Positions 7,497-15,312 of a DNA stretch of 64,000 nucleotides are shown here, piece after piece. Every line of letters starts with the position of its first letter. The first letter of the stretch is position 1. A program made the position numbers and the translations under genes. The notes beneath the pieces were generated by a model. That model had not been told where the DNA came from. It did no database searches and saw nothing but the letters and a program-made list of their open reading frames with translations. Source of the DNA: Oryzomicrobium terrae. GTDB lineage: Bacteria > Pseudomonadota > Gammaproteobacteria > Burkholderiales > Rhodocyclaceae. Location: assembly GCF_008274805.1 (NCBI RefSeq), contig NZ_CP022579.1:1674001-1738000 (forward strand), written 5' to 3'.

Positions 7497-9149
7497 TCAG
7501 GGCTGGGGCTTGCGGACGATCACCCGGCGGGAATCCTTGGCCAGGACCTCCATGGGCACGCCCTGGGCCTGCAATTGATTGAAGGTGTCCGGCGGCAGCA
7601 AGGCAAAGGCCTGCTTGTCGGCCTCCCAACGCTTGACGAAGCTGGGCACGTCCGGGATGAACTTTTCCGGCTCCTGCTGGATGCCGAAATCGAGCTCATC
7701 CTTGTACTGCACCATGGTCGTGGTGCGCTTGAGGTAGGGCTGCAGCGTCTGGTCGTAGGTGTTTACGCTGTAAAACGGCAGGCTGTCATCCATGTAGGGC
7801 TTGACCTTCTGCACGATGTCCCAGGCCGACATGGATTCGCGCTGGGTCTCGTGGCCGCTCAGGGTGAGCTGGGCGCAGACCAGGCCGCCGATGGCCACCA
7901 CCATGGTTGCAAAGGTTTTGCGTTCGCGCTGGAACAGGATGAAGCCGGCAATGGCCGATCCCGTCAGGATTACCGCTGCGCCGATCAGCCAAGGCTGGTA
8001 GGCAGGAACATCGGGGTTGTCGTTACGGATCGACTCCAGGTTCGGCACCCACAGCGCGGCCCCAACGTAGATCAGGCCGAACAGCACTACTGGGAGCATG
8101 TGCCAGCGCAGTTTGCGCCCGGAAGTGCGGTCGATGGCCCGGCCAACCAGGATCGCTCCGGCGGGGAAGAGCGGAATAATGTAGGAGATCAGTTTGGAGT
8201 GGGACGCGGAGAAGAACCCGAAGATCACCACTGCCCAGATGAGCAGGAAGCGATCGGCGCGGAACTCGCCGCGGCCACGCCCGGGCGTGCGCACAATGTT
8301 CCAGCATTCGGCCAGGAACAGGGTGACCCAGGGCATGAAACCGACCAGCAGCACCGGAATGAAGTACCAGGCCGGCTGGTAGCGCCCATGCACCTTGGTC
8401 AGGAACCGCTCGAAATGCTCGTGGATGAAGAAGAAATGGAAGAACTCCGGGTTCTTCAGGCTAACAGCGACGAACCAGGGCACCGTAACCAGTAACAGCA
8501 GGCCCAGGCCCGACAACCAGCGCATGCGCAGCCAGAAGGCGAAATCCCGCTGGACCAACGAGTAGAGCACCAGGGCGGCACCGGGTAGTACCAGCCCGAT
8601 TAAGCCTTTCGAGAGCACGGCCAAGCCCAGGCCGATCCAGGCTAGCCAAAGCCAATTCCGTTCGCTGCTGGTGCTGATATCGGCACGGCGGCTGAGGGCG
8701 AAGGCAAACACCGCCAGGTTGAGGAAGAAACAGACCCCCATGTCCAGGGACAGGACGTGGGAAAGCACGACGTACAACAGGCTGCCGGAAAGCGCCGCTG
8801 CGCCGAGAAACCCCGCGTTTTTGCCGAACAACCGGGCACCGGTAAGCCAGACGGCGAGAATGCCGAACAGACCCGTCAGGGCCGGCCACAGGCGGGCGGA
8901 CCAGTTGTGTTCGCCGAATACCGTATAGGAAACCGCCGTTGCCCAGTATTGCAGGGCCGGCTTTTCAAAATACTTGAGATCGTTAAGCCGGGGGGTGGTC
9001 CAGTCGCCGCTCACGACCATTTCCCGCGGGATTTCCGCGTAGCGCCCCTCGTCCGGACGAACCAGCTTGCGGTATTCAAGGTTGCCAAACCAGACAACCA
9101 GCACAATCAGTAGAAATAGGAGTAGAGAGCGCGGGCGACGAGATTCCAT
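7497..9149 (-). CDS. arnT: 4-amino-4-deoxy-L-arabinose lipid A transferase ArnT
   Basis: Inner-membrane GT-C glycosyltransferase that attaches Ara4N from undecaprenyl phosphate to lipid A phosphates, lowering envelope negative charge and giving polymyxin tolerance. 550 residues with about a dozen membrane helices. The first periplasmic loop has the family signature DEGRYAEIPREM (residues 33-44) and LKYFEKPALQYW (58-69), which includes conserved acidic residues. A soluble C-terminal domain of about 150 residues follows. First gene of the arn operon; the Shine-Dalgarno region is poor (A-rich). No PmrA box was recognised upstream. Confidence 0.95.
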   Translation of the reverse strand: MESRRPRSLLLFLLIVLVVWFGNLEYRKLVRPDEGRYAEIPREMVVSGDWTTPRLNDLKYFEKPALQYWATAVSYTVFGEHNWSARLWPALTGLFGILAVWLTGARLFGKNAGFLGAAALSGSLLYVVLSHVLSLDMGVCFFLNLAVFAFALSRRADISTSSERNWLWLAWIGLGLAVLSKGLIGLVLPGAALVLYSLVQRDFAFWLRMRWLSGLGLLLLVTVPWFVAVSLKNPEFFHFFFIHEHFERFLTKVHGRYQPAWYFIPVLLVGFMPWVTLFLAECWNIVRTPGRGRGEFRADRFLLIWAVVIFGFFSASHSKLISYIIPLFPAGAILVGRAIDRTSGRKLRWHMLPVVLFGLIYVGAALWVPNLESIRNDNPDVPAYQPWLIGAAVILTGSAIAGFILFQRERKTFATMVVAIGGLVCAQLTLSGHETQRESMSAWDIVQKVKPYMDDSLPFYSVNTYDQTLQPYLKRTTTMVQYKDELDFGIQQEPEKFIPDVPSFVKRWEADKQAFALLPPDTFNQLQAQGVPMEVLAKDSRRVIVRKPQP

Positions 9150-9183
9150 TAGTTTTTTCTTTTGATGATGCGGTGTCCGGGAG

Positions 9184-9201
9184 CGTTACCACCAGGTAAC
9201 G
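9184..9201. promoter_or_regulatory. 7-4-7 inverted repeat just upstream of the arn operon
   Basis: CGTTACC-ACCA-GGTAACG is a perfect palindrome 35 bases upstream of the arnT start codon, in the 86-base gap after the Mth938-type gene. It could be an operator for the operon or a hairpin at the 3' end of the upstream transcript. No regulator can be assigned from sequence alone. Confidence 0.35.
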
Positions 9202-9235
9202 AGAAAGCCATGCAATTTGCAGCAAGTATCCCTGG

Positions 9236-9607
9236 TTAGGGCAGCAGCAAGGCGCAAATCACCTTGCGGTCCTCAGCAGCGAGGATGTTGTACGTACGGC
9301 AGGCCGCCTGGGTATCCATTGCTTCCAGACTGCGTCCGGTCGCGAGCAGGGGTTGGGTCAGGCGCGGGTGGGGGAAGCGGAAAGACCGGCCGGTGCCCAA
9401 AATAAGGATTTCGGCATCGGTGGCGGCCAGCAGTGCGAAATCATCCTCGCTCAAGGCGTCGAAGTCATGACTCGTCCATCCGGGGGTGAGCCGGGTTGGG
9501 CTGACCAGCAGGTTGCTTTCGTGGCGCTTCCCGTTAACGGTGACGTAGCCGTCGCCGTACCCGGAGAAGGTGTAGAGGCCATCGGTTCTGGAAAGGTGGA
9601 GCTTCAT
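9236..9607 (-). CDS. Mth938-like (DUF498/NDUFAF3-type) domain protein
   Basis: 123 residues, the usual length of the small bacterial Mth938/Xcc1710-like proteins. Recognisable features are the central ILILGTGRSFRFP segment and the end of the domain with DTQAACRTYNILAAEDR, typical of this fold. The eukaryotic relative NDUFAF3 helps assemble complex I; the bacterial role is unknown. It reads in the same direction as the arn operon, 86 bases upstream, and diverges from alaA. A TATAAT-like -10 element on the minus strand (9658-9663) may drive it, but no good -35 is visible. Confidence 0.8.
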   Translation of the reverse strand: MKLHLSRTDGLYTFSGYGDGYVTVNGKRHESNLLVSPTRLTPGWTSHDFDALSEDDFALLAATDAEILILGTGRSFRFPHPRLTQPLLATGRSLEAMDTQAACRTYNILAAEDRKVICALLLP

Positions 9608-9851
9608 CGGTGCCGAGTGCTTCCGTTGCGATGCACAACGCCTTAAGAAAGGGTAGGATTATAGGCTTTCCCGACAAGATAGGCCGGGCCGTTTTAGTCG
9701 ATCGCGCATCTTTCGGGTGCGCTTCGGGTGGGGCGGTTGCAGGGGCGTTGTATAACGCTCTCGTTCGGCCGATACCGACATGAGTGATCTCTCTAGCCCT
9801 TCCGGCACGCTTACCGAATCTTTTTCCGACGCTCAAGACGCGCCTACTGCC

Positions 9852-11081
9852 ATGCAACCGATCCTGAAATCCGCCAAGCTTGCCAACGTCTGCTACGACA
9901 TTCGTGGACCGGTGCTGGCCCGAGCTAAGCAGATGGAGGACGAAGGGCAGAAGATCATCAAGCTCAACATCGGTAACCTGGCTTCCTTCGGCTTCGACGC
10001 GCCCGAGGAAATCCAGCAGGACATGATCCGCAACCTGCCCAATTCTGCTGGGTATTCCGACTCCAAGGGCATCTTCTCCGCCCGCAAGGCGATCATGCAC
10101 TACACCCAGGAGAAGAAGATCAAGGGCGTGGGGCTGGAGGACATCTACATCGGCAATGGCGTGTCCGAGCTGATCGTGATGGCCATGAACGCCCTGCTCA
10201 ACCACGGCGACGAGGTGCTGGTGCCGGCGCCCGACTATCCGCTGTGGACTGCCGCCGTGAGTCTGTCCGGCGGTACGCCGCGCCATTACATCTGCGACGA
10301 GGGCGCCGGCTGGCTGCCCGACCTGGACGATATCCGCAGCAAGATCACCGACAACACCCGGGCCATCGTCCTGATCAACCCGAACAATCCGACCGGGGCC
10401 CTGTACCCGGACGACCTGCTGCGCGAGATCGTCGAGATCGCCCGCCAGCACCAGCTGATCATCTACGCCGATGAGGTGTACGACAAGGTGCTCTACGACG
10501 GGGTGACCCACACCTCCATCGGCTCCCTGTCCGAGGACGTGCTGACCATCACCTTCAATGGCCTGTCCAAGAACTACCGCTCCTGCGGCTACCGGGCCGG
10601 CTGGATGGTGGTGTCCGGCGACAAGCGCCACGCCCAGGACTACATCGAGGGCCTCAATATGCTGGCCTCGATGCGTCTGTGCGCCAACGTGCCGGGGCAG
10701 TTCGCCATTCAGACCGCCCTGGGCGGTTACCAGAGCATCAACGACCTGGTGGCCCCGGGTGGTCGCATGCGCCGCCAGCGCGATCTGGCCCATGAACTGA
10801 TTACCGCCATCCCCGGGGTAACCTGCGTCAAGCCCAAGGCGACCTTGTACATGTTCCCGCGGCTCGACCCGAAGATGTACCCGATTGCCGACGACCAGCA
10901 GTTCATCTGCGAACTGCTGGAAGCGGAGAAAGTGCTGCTGGTTCAGGGCACTGGCTTCAACTGGCCCCACCCGGATCACTTCCGGCTGGTGTTCCTGCCC
11001 CATGAGGACGATTTGCGCGAGGCCATCGGCCGCATCGCCCGCTTCCTCGATGGTTATCGCAAGCGTCACGGCAACGCCTGA
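9852..11081 (+). CDS. alaA: AlaA-type alanine aminotransferase (PLP-dependent, class I/II)
   Basis: Transfers an amino group between glutamate and pyruvate to form alanine. Fold-type I PLP enzyme: Lys240 in NGLSKNYRSCGYRAGW is the Schiff-base lysine (same number as in E. coli AlaA), with NPNNPTGA and YADEVYDK upstream. An in-frame ATG at 9780 would add 24 Ser/Asp-rich residues; neither start has a clear Shine-Dalgarno, and 9852 is chosen because MQPILKSAKLANVCYDIRGP aligns with the E. coli N-terminus and gives 409 residues. The motif GNPAPFGF of the E. coli protein reads GNLASFGF here. It is followed by hom in the same direction. Confidence 0.85.
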   Translation: MQPILKSAKLANVCYDIRGPVLARAKQMEDEGQKIIKLNIGNLASFGFDAPEEIQQDMIRNLPNSAGYSDSKGIFSARKAIMHYTQEKKIKGVGLEDIYIGNGVSELIVMAMNALLNHGDEVLVPAPDYPLWTAAVSLSGGTPRHYICDEGAGWLPDLDDIRSKITDNTRAIVLINPNNPTGALYPDDLLREIVEIARQHQLIIYADEVYDKVLYDGVTHTSIGSLSEDVLTITFNGLSKNYRSCGYRAGWMVVSGDKRHAQDYIEGLNMLASMRLCANVPGQFAIQTALGGYQSINDLVAPGGRMRRQRDLAHELITAIPGVTCVKPKATLYMFPRLDPKMYPIADDQQFICELLEAEKVLLVQGTGFNWPHPDHFRLVFLPHEDDLREAIGRIARFLDGYRKRHGNA

Positions 11082-11125
11082 CGCCACAACGGCAATTATT
11101 CCTTTCATCCACAAGCAAGAGCTCT

Positions 11126-12436
11126 ATGAAACCCATCAATGTCGGCCTTCTGGGCATCGGTACCGTCGGGGGCGGTACGTTCACCGTTTTGCAGCGTAAC
11201 GCCGAGGAAATTACTCGCCGTGCCGGGCGCCCCATTCAGATTACCGTGGTGGCCGACAAGGATGTGACCCGGGCGACAGCGATTACAGGCGGCGCCTGCA
11301 AGGTGGTGGACGATGCCTTTGCCGTCGTGAGCGACCCCAACATCGACATCGTGGTGGAGTTGATCGGTGGCTACGGCGTGGCCAAGGAGCTGGTGCTCAA
11401 GGCCATCGAAAACGGCAAGCATGTGGTGACCGCCAATAAGGCCTTGCTGGCTGTCCATGGCAGCGAGATTTTTGCCAAGGCCCGGGAAAAGGGGGTGATG
11501 GTAGCCTTCGAGGCCGCCGTGGCTGGCGGCATTCCCATCATCAAGGCGGTGCGCGAGGGGCTTTCTGCCAACCGTATCCAGTGGATCGCCGGCATCATCA
11601 ACGGCACCACCAACTTCATCCTCTCCGAGATGCGCGACAAGGGCTTGTCGTTCGAGACCGTACTCAAGGAAGCCCAGCGACTGGGCTATGCCGAGGCCGA
11701 TCCGACCTTCGACGTCGAAGGGGTGGATGCCGCCCACAAGGTGACGATCCTTTCGGCGATCGCCTTCGGTATTCCGGTGCAGTTCGACAAAGCGCACGTG
11801 GAAGGGATTTCCAAGCTCGATGCCACCGATATCAAGTACGCCGAACAGCTGGGTTATCGCATCAAGCTGTTGGGTATCACCCGGCGTCGCGAACAGGGCA
11901 TCGAGCTGCGTGTCCATCCCACCCTGGTGCCGGCCAAGCGCCTGATCGCCAACGTCGAGGGTGCCATGAACGCCGTTCTGGTCCAGGGCGATGCCGTGGG
12001 CGCCACCCTTTACTACGGCAAGGGCGCCGGCGCCGAGCCGACGGCCAGCGCCGTGATCGCCGACCTGGTGGATGTCACGCGCCTGGCCACTGCCGATCCG
12101 GAGAACCGGGTGCCGCATCTGGCCTTCCAGCCCGATCAACTGGCCGACTTGCCGGTGTTGCCCATCTCGGAAGTGGAAACCGCCTACTATCTGCGCATGC
12201 GGGTCGAGGACAAGCCGGGTGTGCTGGCAGACATCACCCGCATCCTGGCAGACGAGGGGATCTCCATCGACGCCATGCTGCAGCGCGAGCCAGATGAAGG
12301 CGAAGCCCAGACCGACATCATCATCCTGACCCATATCTGCGTCGAGAAGCAGGCTGATGCCGCGATCGCCAAAGTCGAAGCGCTTCCTGTCGTTCAGGGT
12401 AAGGTCACCCGGTTGCGCCTGGAAAATCTTCAGTAA
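11126..12436 (+). CDS. hom: Homoserine dehydrogenase
   Basis: Reduces aspartate semialdehyde to homoserine, the branch point for threonine and methionine. The N-terminal NAD(P) motif is GIGTVGGG (residues 10-17), the catalytic region holds GYAEADPTFDVEGVDAAHK around residues 190-210, and a C-terminal ACT domain (about 350-425, RVEDKPGVLADITRILADEG) likely binds threonine for feedback. 436 residues, typical. It lies 44 bases after alaA, so cotranscription is likely. Threonine synthase, a common downstream partner, does not follow; a strong terminator does. Confidence 0.95.
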   Translation: MKPINVGLLGIGTVGGGTFTVLQRNAEEITRRAGRPIQITVVADKDVTRATAITGGACKVVDDAFAVVSDPNIDIVVELIGGYGVAKELVLKAIENGKHVVTANKALLAVHGSEIFAKAREKGVMVAFEAAVAGGIPIIKAVREGLSANRIQWIAGIINGTTNFILSEMRDKGLSFETVLKEAQRLGYAEADPTFDVEGVDAAHKVTILSAIAFGIPVQFDKAHVEGISKLDATDIKYAEQLGYRIKLLGITRRREQGIELRVHPTLVPAKRLIANVEGAMNAVLVQGDAVGATLYYGKGAGAEPTASAVIADLVDVTRLATADPENRVPHLAFQPDQLADLPVLPISEVETAYYLRMRVEDKPGVLADITRILADEGISIDAMLQREPDEGEAQTDIIILTHICVEKQADAAIAKVEALPVVQGKVTRLRLENLQ

Positions 12437-12477
12437 GGTGTTCGCCCCCAGCGCTTGACGGGGGCTCCTCATCCGAT

Positions 12478-12512
12478 AAAAAGCCTGCGAAACTGTTTCG
12501 CAGGCTTTTTTC
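12478..12512 (+). terminator. Rho-independent terminator after hom
   Basis: The stem AAGCCTGCGAAA/TTTCGCAGGCTT with a three-base loop is followed by a run of T, about 40 bases beyond the hom stop. A smaller GC hairpin (12444-12465) precedes it. Confidence 0.9.
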
Positions 12513-12527
12513 GTTGGAGGGCCCTGT

Positions 12528-13127
12528 ATGACATCGTTGCCTTTGATGGGCTGGATTCGTCGGGCTCCGTGGCGCGCGCTTGGCGTGCTGCTCGGATTGG
12601 TCGTCCTATCTGCTTGTACCAGCGTAGGGCTCTATACCGGTGCAGCAGGTACCCAGGAAGAGGCGAGGGCGGTTGTTCGCGTGGTCTATGGGCAGGGCGG
12701 CGATAGCGAGGTGGATCGGCTGCCTTACGAGGGTGGTGATCTGAGTCGGGTCGTGCGTTGCCTACGCGACCGTTATCCGCGCTTGCAGGCGTGGTATGTC
12801 CAAGGCGTGATCGGCAACACCTTGGGGGGCTTTGTCGCTATTCGTGATGATGATCGTCGGCAAGAGGTGCGCGACTTGGTGCGCCAGGAGAACCGGGATC
12901 GGGCTCAGCTTTATACGCACTCCTCGGGCGAGGTCGGGCATGGCACTGACGACCTTCAATCCTGGCTGCCCTATGAGCAGGAAAGCTTTGGAGCCGAGTG
13001 GGTGAAACAATCGCCTTCCGGCTGGTGGTACATGGACAGGGCGCGGCTGTGGCACAAGAAACAGACGCCGGCCGACGTGCCGCCAGTGCGAGAGTCTCAA
13101 CCGATTAATAGCCGCTTTGTCTGGTGA
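12528..13127 (+). CDS. Predicted lipoprotein with a DUF1318 (YdbL-like) domain
   Basis: 199 residues with a signal peptide ending in the lipobox LSAC (Cys30), so probably lipidated. The region from about residue 75 to 175 (CLRDRYPRLQAWYVQGVIG, then TLGGFVAIRDDD and QSPSGWWY) lines up by eye with the E. coli YdbL pattern of VGETLNGYL, an Arg/Lys-rich helix and a closing GEYVQ-type segment. YdbL works with the AsmA-like protein YdbH and lipoprotein YnbE in lipid transport between membranes; no such function is shown here. Translation starts 16 bases after the hom terminator. The next plus-strand gene is an AsmA-like protein. Confidence 0.65.
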   Translation: MTSLPLMGWIRRAPWRALGVLLGLVVLSACTSVGLYTGAAGTQEEARAVVRVVYGQGGDSEVDRLPYEGGDLSRVVRCLRDRYPRLQAWYVQGVIGNTLGGFVAIRDDDRRQEVRDLVRQENRDRAQLYTHSSGEVGHGTDDLQSWLPYEQESFGAEWVKQSPSGWWYMDRARLWHKKQTPADVPPVRESQPINSRFVW

Positions 13128-13336
13128 TGCAAAGGTATGTTGATTTATCGTGGGGCACTACGGGTTTTGCGCCTCTTTCGTCAGTTTTCCGCTGCCTGGC
13201 AAGAAATTACACGTTCTTGTCCAAAAAGACGGTGGTTGGCGGCCTTAAACTGCTCTGGATAGGCTTTCTATCGTTGGGTTTTTGATGTTAGGGTCGGATT
13301 GAGGCGCGGAGGGCAAGCGCCAGGGGAAAGCGCAAA

Positions 13337-13368
13337 GCAAAAGGGGCTCCGATTTCTCGGAGCCCCTT
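13337..13368 (-). terminator. Rho-independent terminator downstream of tRNA-Asn
   Basis: The 12-base stem AAGGGGCTCCGA/TCGGAGCCCCTT with a four-base loop is read on the minus strand and ends in a short T run, 8 bases beyond the tRNA 3' end. The interval 13128-13336 shows no gene. Confidence 0.75.
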
Positions 13369-13376
13369 CTGGAATT

Positions 13377-13452
13377 TGGCTCCCCGACCTGGGCTCGAAC
13401 CAGGGACACACGGATTAACAGTCCGTTGCTCTACCGACTGAGCTATCGGGGA
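13377..13452 (-). tRNA. tRNA-Asn (GTT)
   Basis: 76 bases including an encoded CCA. The acceptor stem TCCCCGA/TCGGGGA, the D-loop segment AGCTCAGTCGGTAGAGC, the anticodon loop with GTT, and the T-arm GGTTCGAGCC are all present. It lies alone between two plus-strand genes, is read on the minus strand, and is followed by its own terminator. Confidence 0.97.
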
Positions 13453-13547
13453 ATCGCTTCGTTGCAGTTGTCTGCGTCGTTGCGAGAGCGCGAATAATAG
13501 GGGGTTGGCGTATCCAAGTCAACACTTTTCTTGCGAGAATGTTGTTT

Positions 13548-15239
13548 ATGGACCAAAACCTCGTTTATTCCAAGACTCCGGCCGGTGAGGAGGCAATACG
13601 TCAGAGGACGCGTGTGGTGCAGCGAAACCTCCGTATGGTGCTTATCCTGGTCGATGGTAAAGCGCCCGTCGGTGAGTTGTCGGCAAAGGTGGGGAATGCC
13701 CAGTTGGTAGAGCAATCCCTACAGGAACTGGAGCGTGATGGTTTCATCGCCCCCGCAAGCGCGGGGAGTTCGGTATGGGTTCAATCTACCTCCGCACAGC
13801 ATTCGGTGCATGCTGCCGATCCGGGGAGCATGGCTCCCGCTGAGCCGCTACTGGAGTCAGAAAAATCGTTCTTGCAGGCATCTCTGGCTGGCGGGGGTGA
13901 AGAAGGCACGGAGGATACCCGGCCGGAGGAGCCACCTGTTGCACCAAGCCTTCCGCCAGTTAAAAAGGAAAATAAGGCTGTCAACCTGAACGTGATTGAT
14001 TTTTCTCGGTGGCGAAACTACCTGCCCAGGCCCGGCGTCATTGGGCTTGGTGCGCTGTTGTTGGCGATCGGAGCGATCTGGGCATCCTTTGGTGTCCCCG
14101 AGCAACGGTATCGCCACCTTCTGGCGGAAGCCGTGGGCCAGGTGCTTGGCCAGGCGGTCGAGGTCGGTGAGCTGCATCTTGGCTGGGCTGGGCAGCCTGC
14201 GTTGGTGGCCGGGAGCATCAAAGCTGGCAATGGAGGCATGAGTCTGGAGGAGGTTGCGCTGGTTCCTCAGTGGAGCAGCCTCCTTTCTCGGCATCCGCTA
14301 TGCAAGCGTGTCGAGGTCAGAAGGGCGAACCTGCCCGTGGTTGCCACGGCGGGCCTTCATGCCCTCGGCGATAAGCTGGGGGGAGGAGGGCAGGGGGCCA
14401 GGATTGTTCTGCACGAGGTGACGCTTGGCTTGGGGAGCGTGGACCTTCCTGGACGATGGAGCGTCGATTCCCAGGGAGGCCCTGAGGGCCAGACGCTTAT
14501 AACGAATACAGACAGGTCGCTGCGCGCAACCATTGCCGCTTCGTCTGCCGGGGTGACGGTAGCCTGGCAGGGCGTGAACTGGCAGCCAGATCCTGCGTTG
14601 CGCTGGAAGCTCGATCAGGTAGATGGGCAAGCGCTGATCTCCAGCGCACCGAGTGGCGCCATGCTGGTGACACTGAGCAAGCTGGATGTCCTGGCGCTGG
14701 ATGGCCGCTGGCGGGGCGAGGGGAGGTTACAGCTAAACGGTGAAAAACTGATGCTTGATGGGCGGCTGGCGCTGCGTCATATGGCGGGCGCCCGTTTCTC
14801 CGAGTTGCTTGGACGCTCTAGGATCGCGTTGCAAGGCTCGTATTCGGCCGACTTGGCCGTGCGTGCCGAAGGTAGAGATTGGGCGGCACTGTGGGCTGGT
14901 TTGAGCTATGAGGGCAGTATCTCTGCGGGCAAGGGGGAGGTCGCCTCACTCGATTTGCTGCAAGCGGTCCGTGCAGGAGTGGGTCCATTTTCCCGTGGCG
15001 GTGCGACTACCTTCGACAGCTTGGAGGGGCGCATTCGCCGTGATCCGAAGAATATCCAGCTAAGTGGCTTGGCGCTGCAATCTGGCTTGGCCAGTGCAAC
15101 GGGCCGGTTATCCATCGAGGGTGAGAGCAAGCTCGAGGGTATTTTTGACGTTCAACTGCGAGGCAGCGCCAATCGGTTGCGGGCTCAGGTGCAACTGAGC
15201 GGTACGGTCGCTGACCCGCAGCTGCGCCGACTCCGTTAA
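13548..15239 (+). CDS. Single-pass membrane protein: cytosolic winged-helix-like N-domain plus periplasmic AsmA-like region
   Basis: Residues 1-70 (KTPAGEEAIRQRTRVVQRN, then VELDG-like LILVDGKAPVGEL and LQELERDGFI) look like the small helical domain that begins several betaproteobacterial proteins. A Pro/Glu/Ser-rich linker follows, then one membrane helix near residues 162-182. The rest resembles AsmA-family proteins: LLAEAVGQVLGQAVEVGELHLGW just after the membrane, and a closing repeat ending in LSGTVADPQ. AsmA-like proteins are implicated in lipid traffic to the outer membrane. ATG 13539, three codons upstream, is an alternative start. Specific function unknown; no homologue of known function recognised. 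Confidence 0.75.
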   Translation: MDQNLVYSKTPAGEEAIRQRTRVVQRNLRMVLILVDGKAPVGELSAKVGNAQLVEQSLQELERDGFIAPASAGSSVWVQSTSAQHSVHAADPGSMAPAEPLLESEKSFLQASLAGGGEEGTEDTRPEEPPVAPSLPPVKKENKAVNLNVIDFSRWRNYLPRPGVIGLGALLLAIGAIWASFGVPEQRYRHLLAEAVGQVLGQAVEVGELHLGWAGQPALVAGSIKAGNGGMSLEEVALVPQWSSLLSRHPLCKRVEVRRANLPVVATAGLHALGDKLGGGGQGARIVLHEVTLGLGSVDLPGRWSVDSQGGPEGQTLITNTDRSLRATIAASSAGVTVAWQGVNWQPDPALRWKLDQVDGQALISSAPSGAMLVTLSKLDVLALDGRWRGEGRLQLNGEKLMLDGRLALRHMAGARFSELLGRSRIALQGSYSADLAVRAEGRDWAALWAGLSYEGSISAGKGEVASLDLLQAVRAGVGPFSRGGATTFDSLEGRIRRDPKNIQLSGLALQSGLASATGRLSIEGESKLEGIFDVQLRGSANRLRAQVQLSGTVADPQLRRLR

Positions 15240-15260
15240 TTGGCAGGATGGTGTAGCAAT

Positions 15261-15290
15261 GAAAAACGCCCCTGAACGGGGCGTTTTTCA
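15261..15290. terminator. Bidirectional terminator between the AsmA-like gene and tyrB
   Basis: GAAAAACGCCCC-TGAA-GGGGCGTTTTTC forms a GC stem flanked by A and T runs, so it can end transcripts arriving from both convergent genes. Confidence 0.9.
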
Positions 15291-15312
15291 TTGGTGAAAA
15301 AAGGCCTGAAAC

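Noticed and set aside
7087-7629. In-frame N-terminal extension of ArnB
   Set aside because: The extension overlaps the SMR gene in another frame, is low-quality His/Arg/Pro sequence, and the family begins at MDFLPFTRP.
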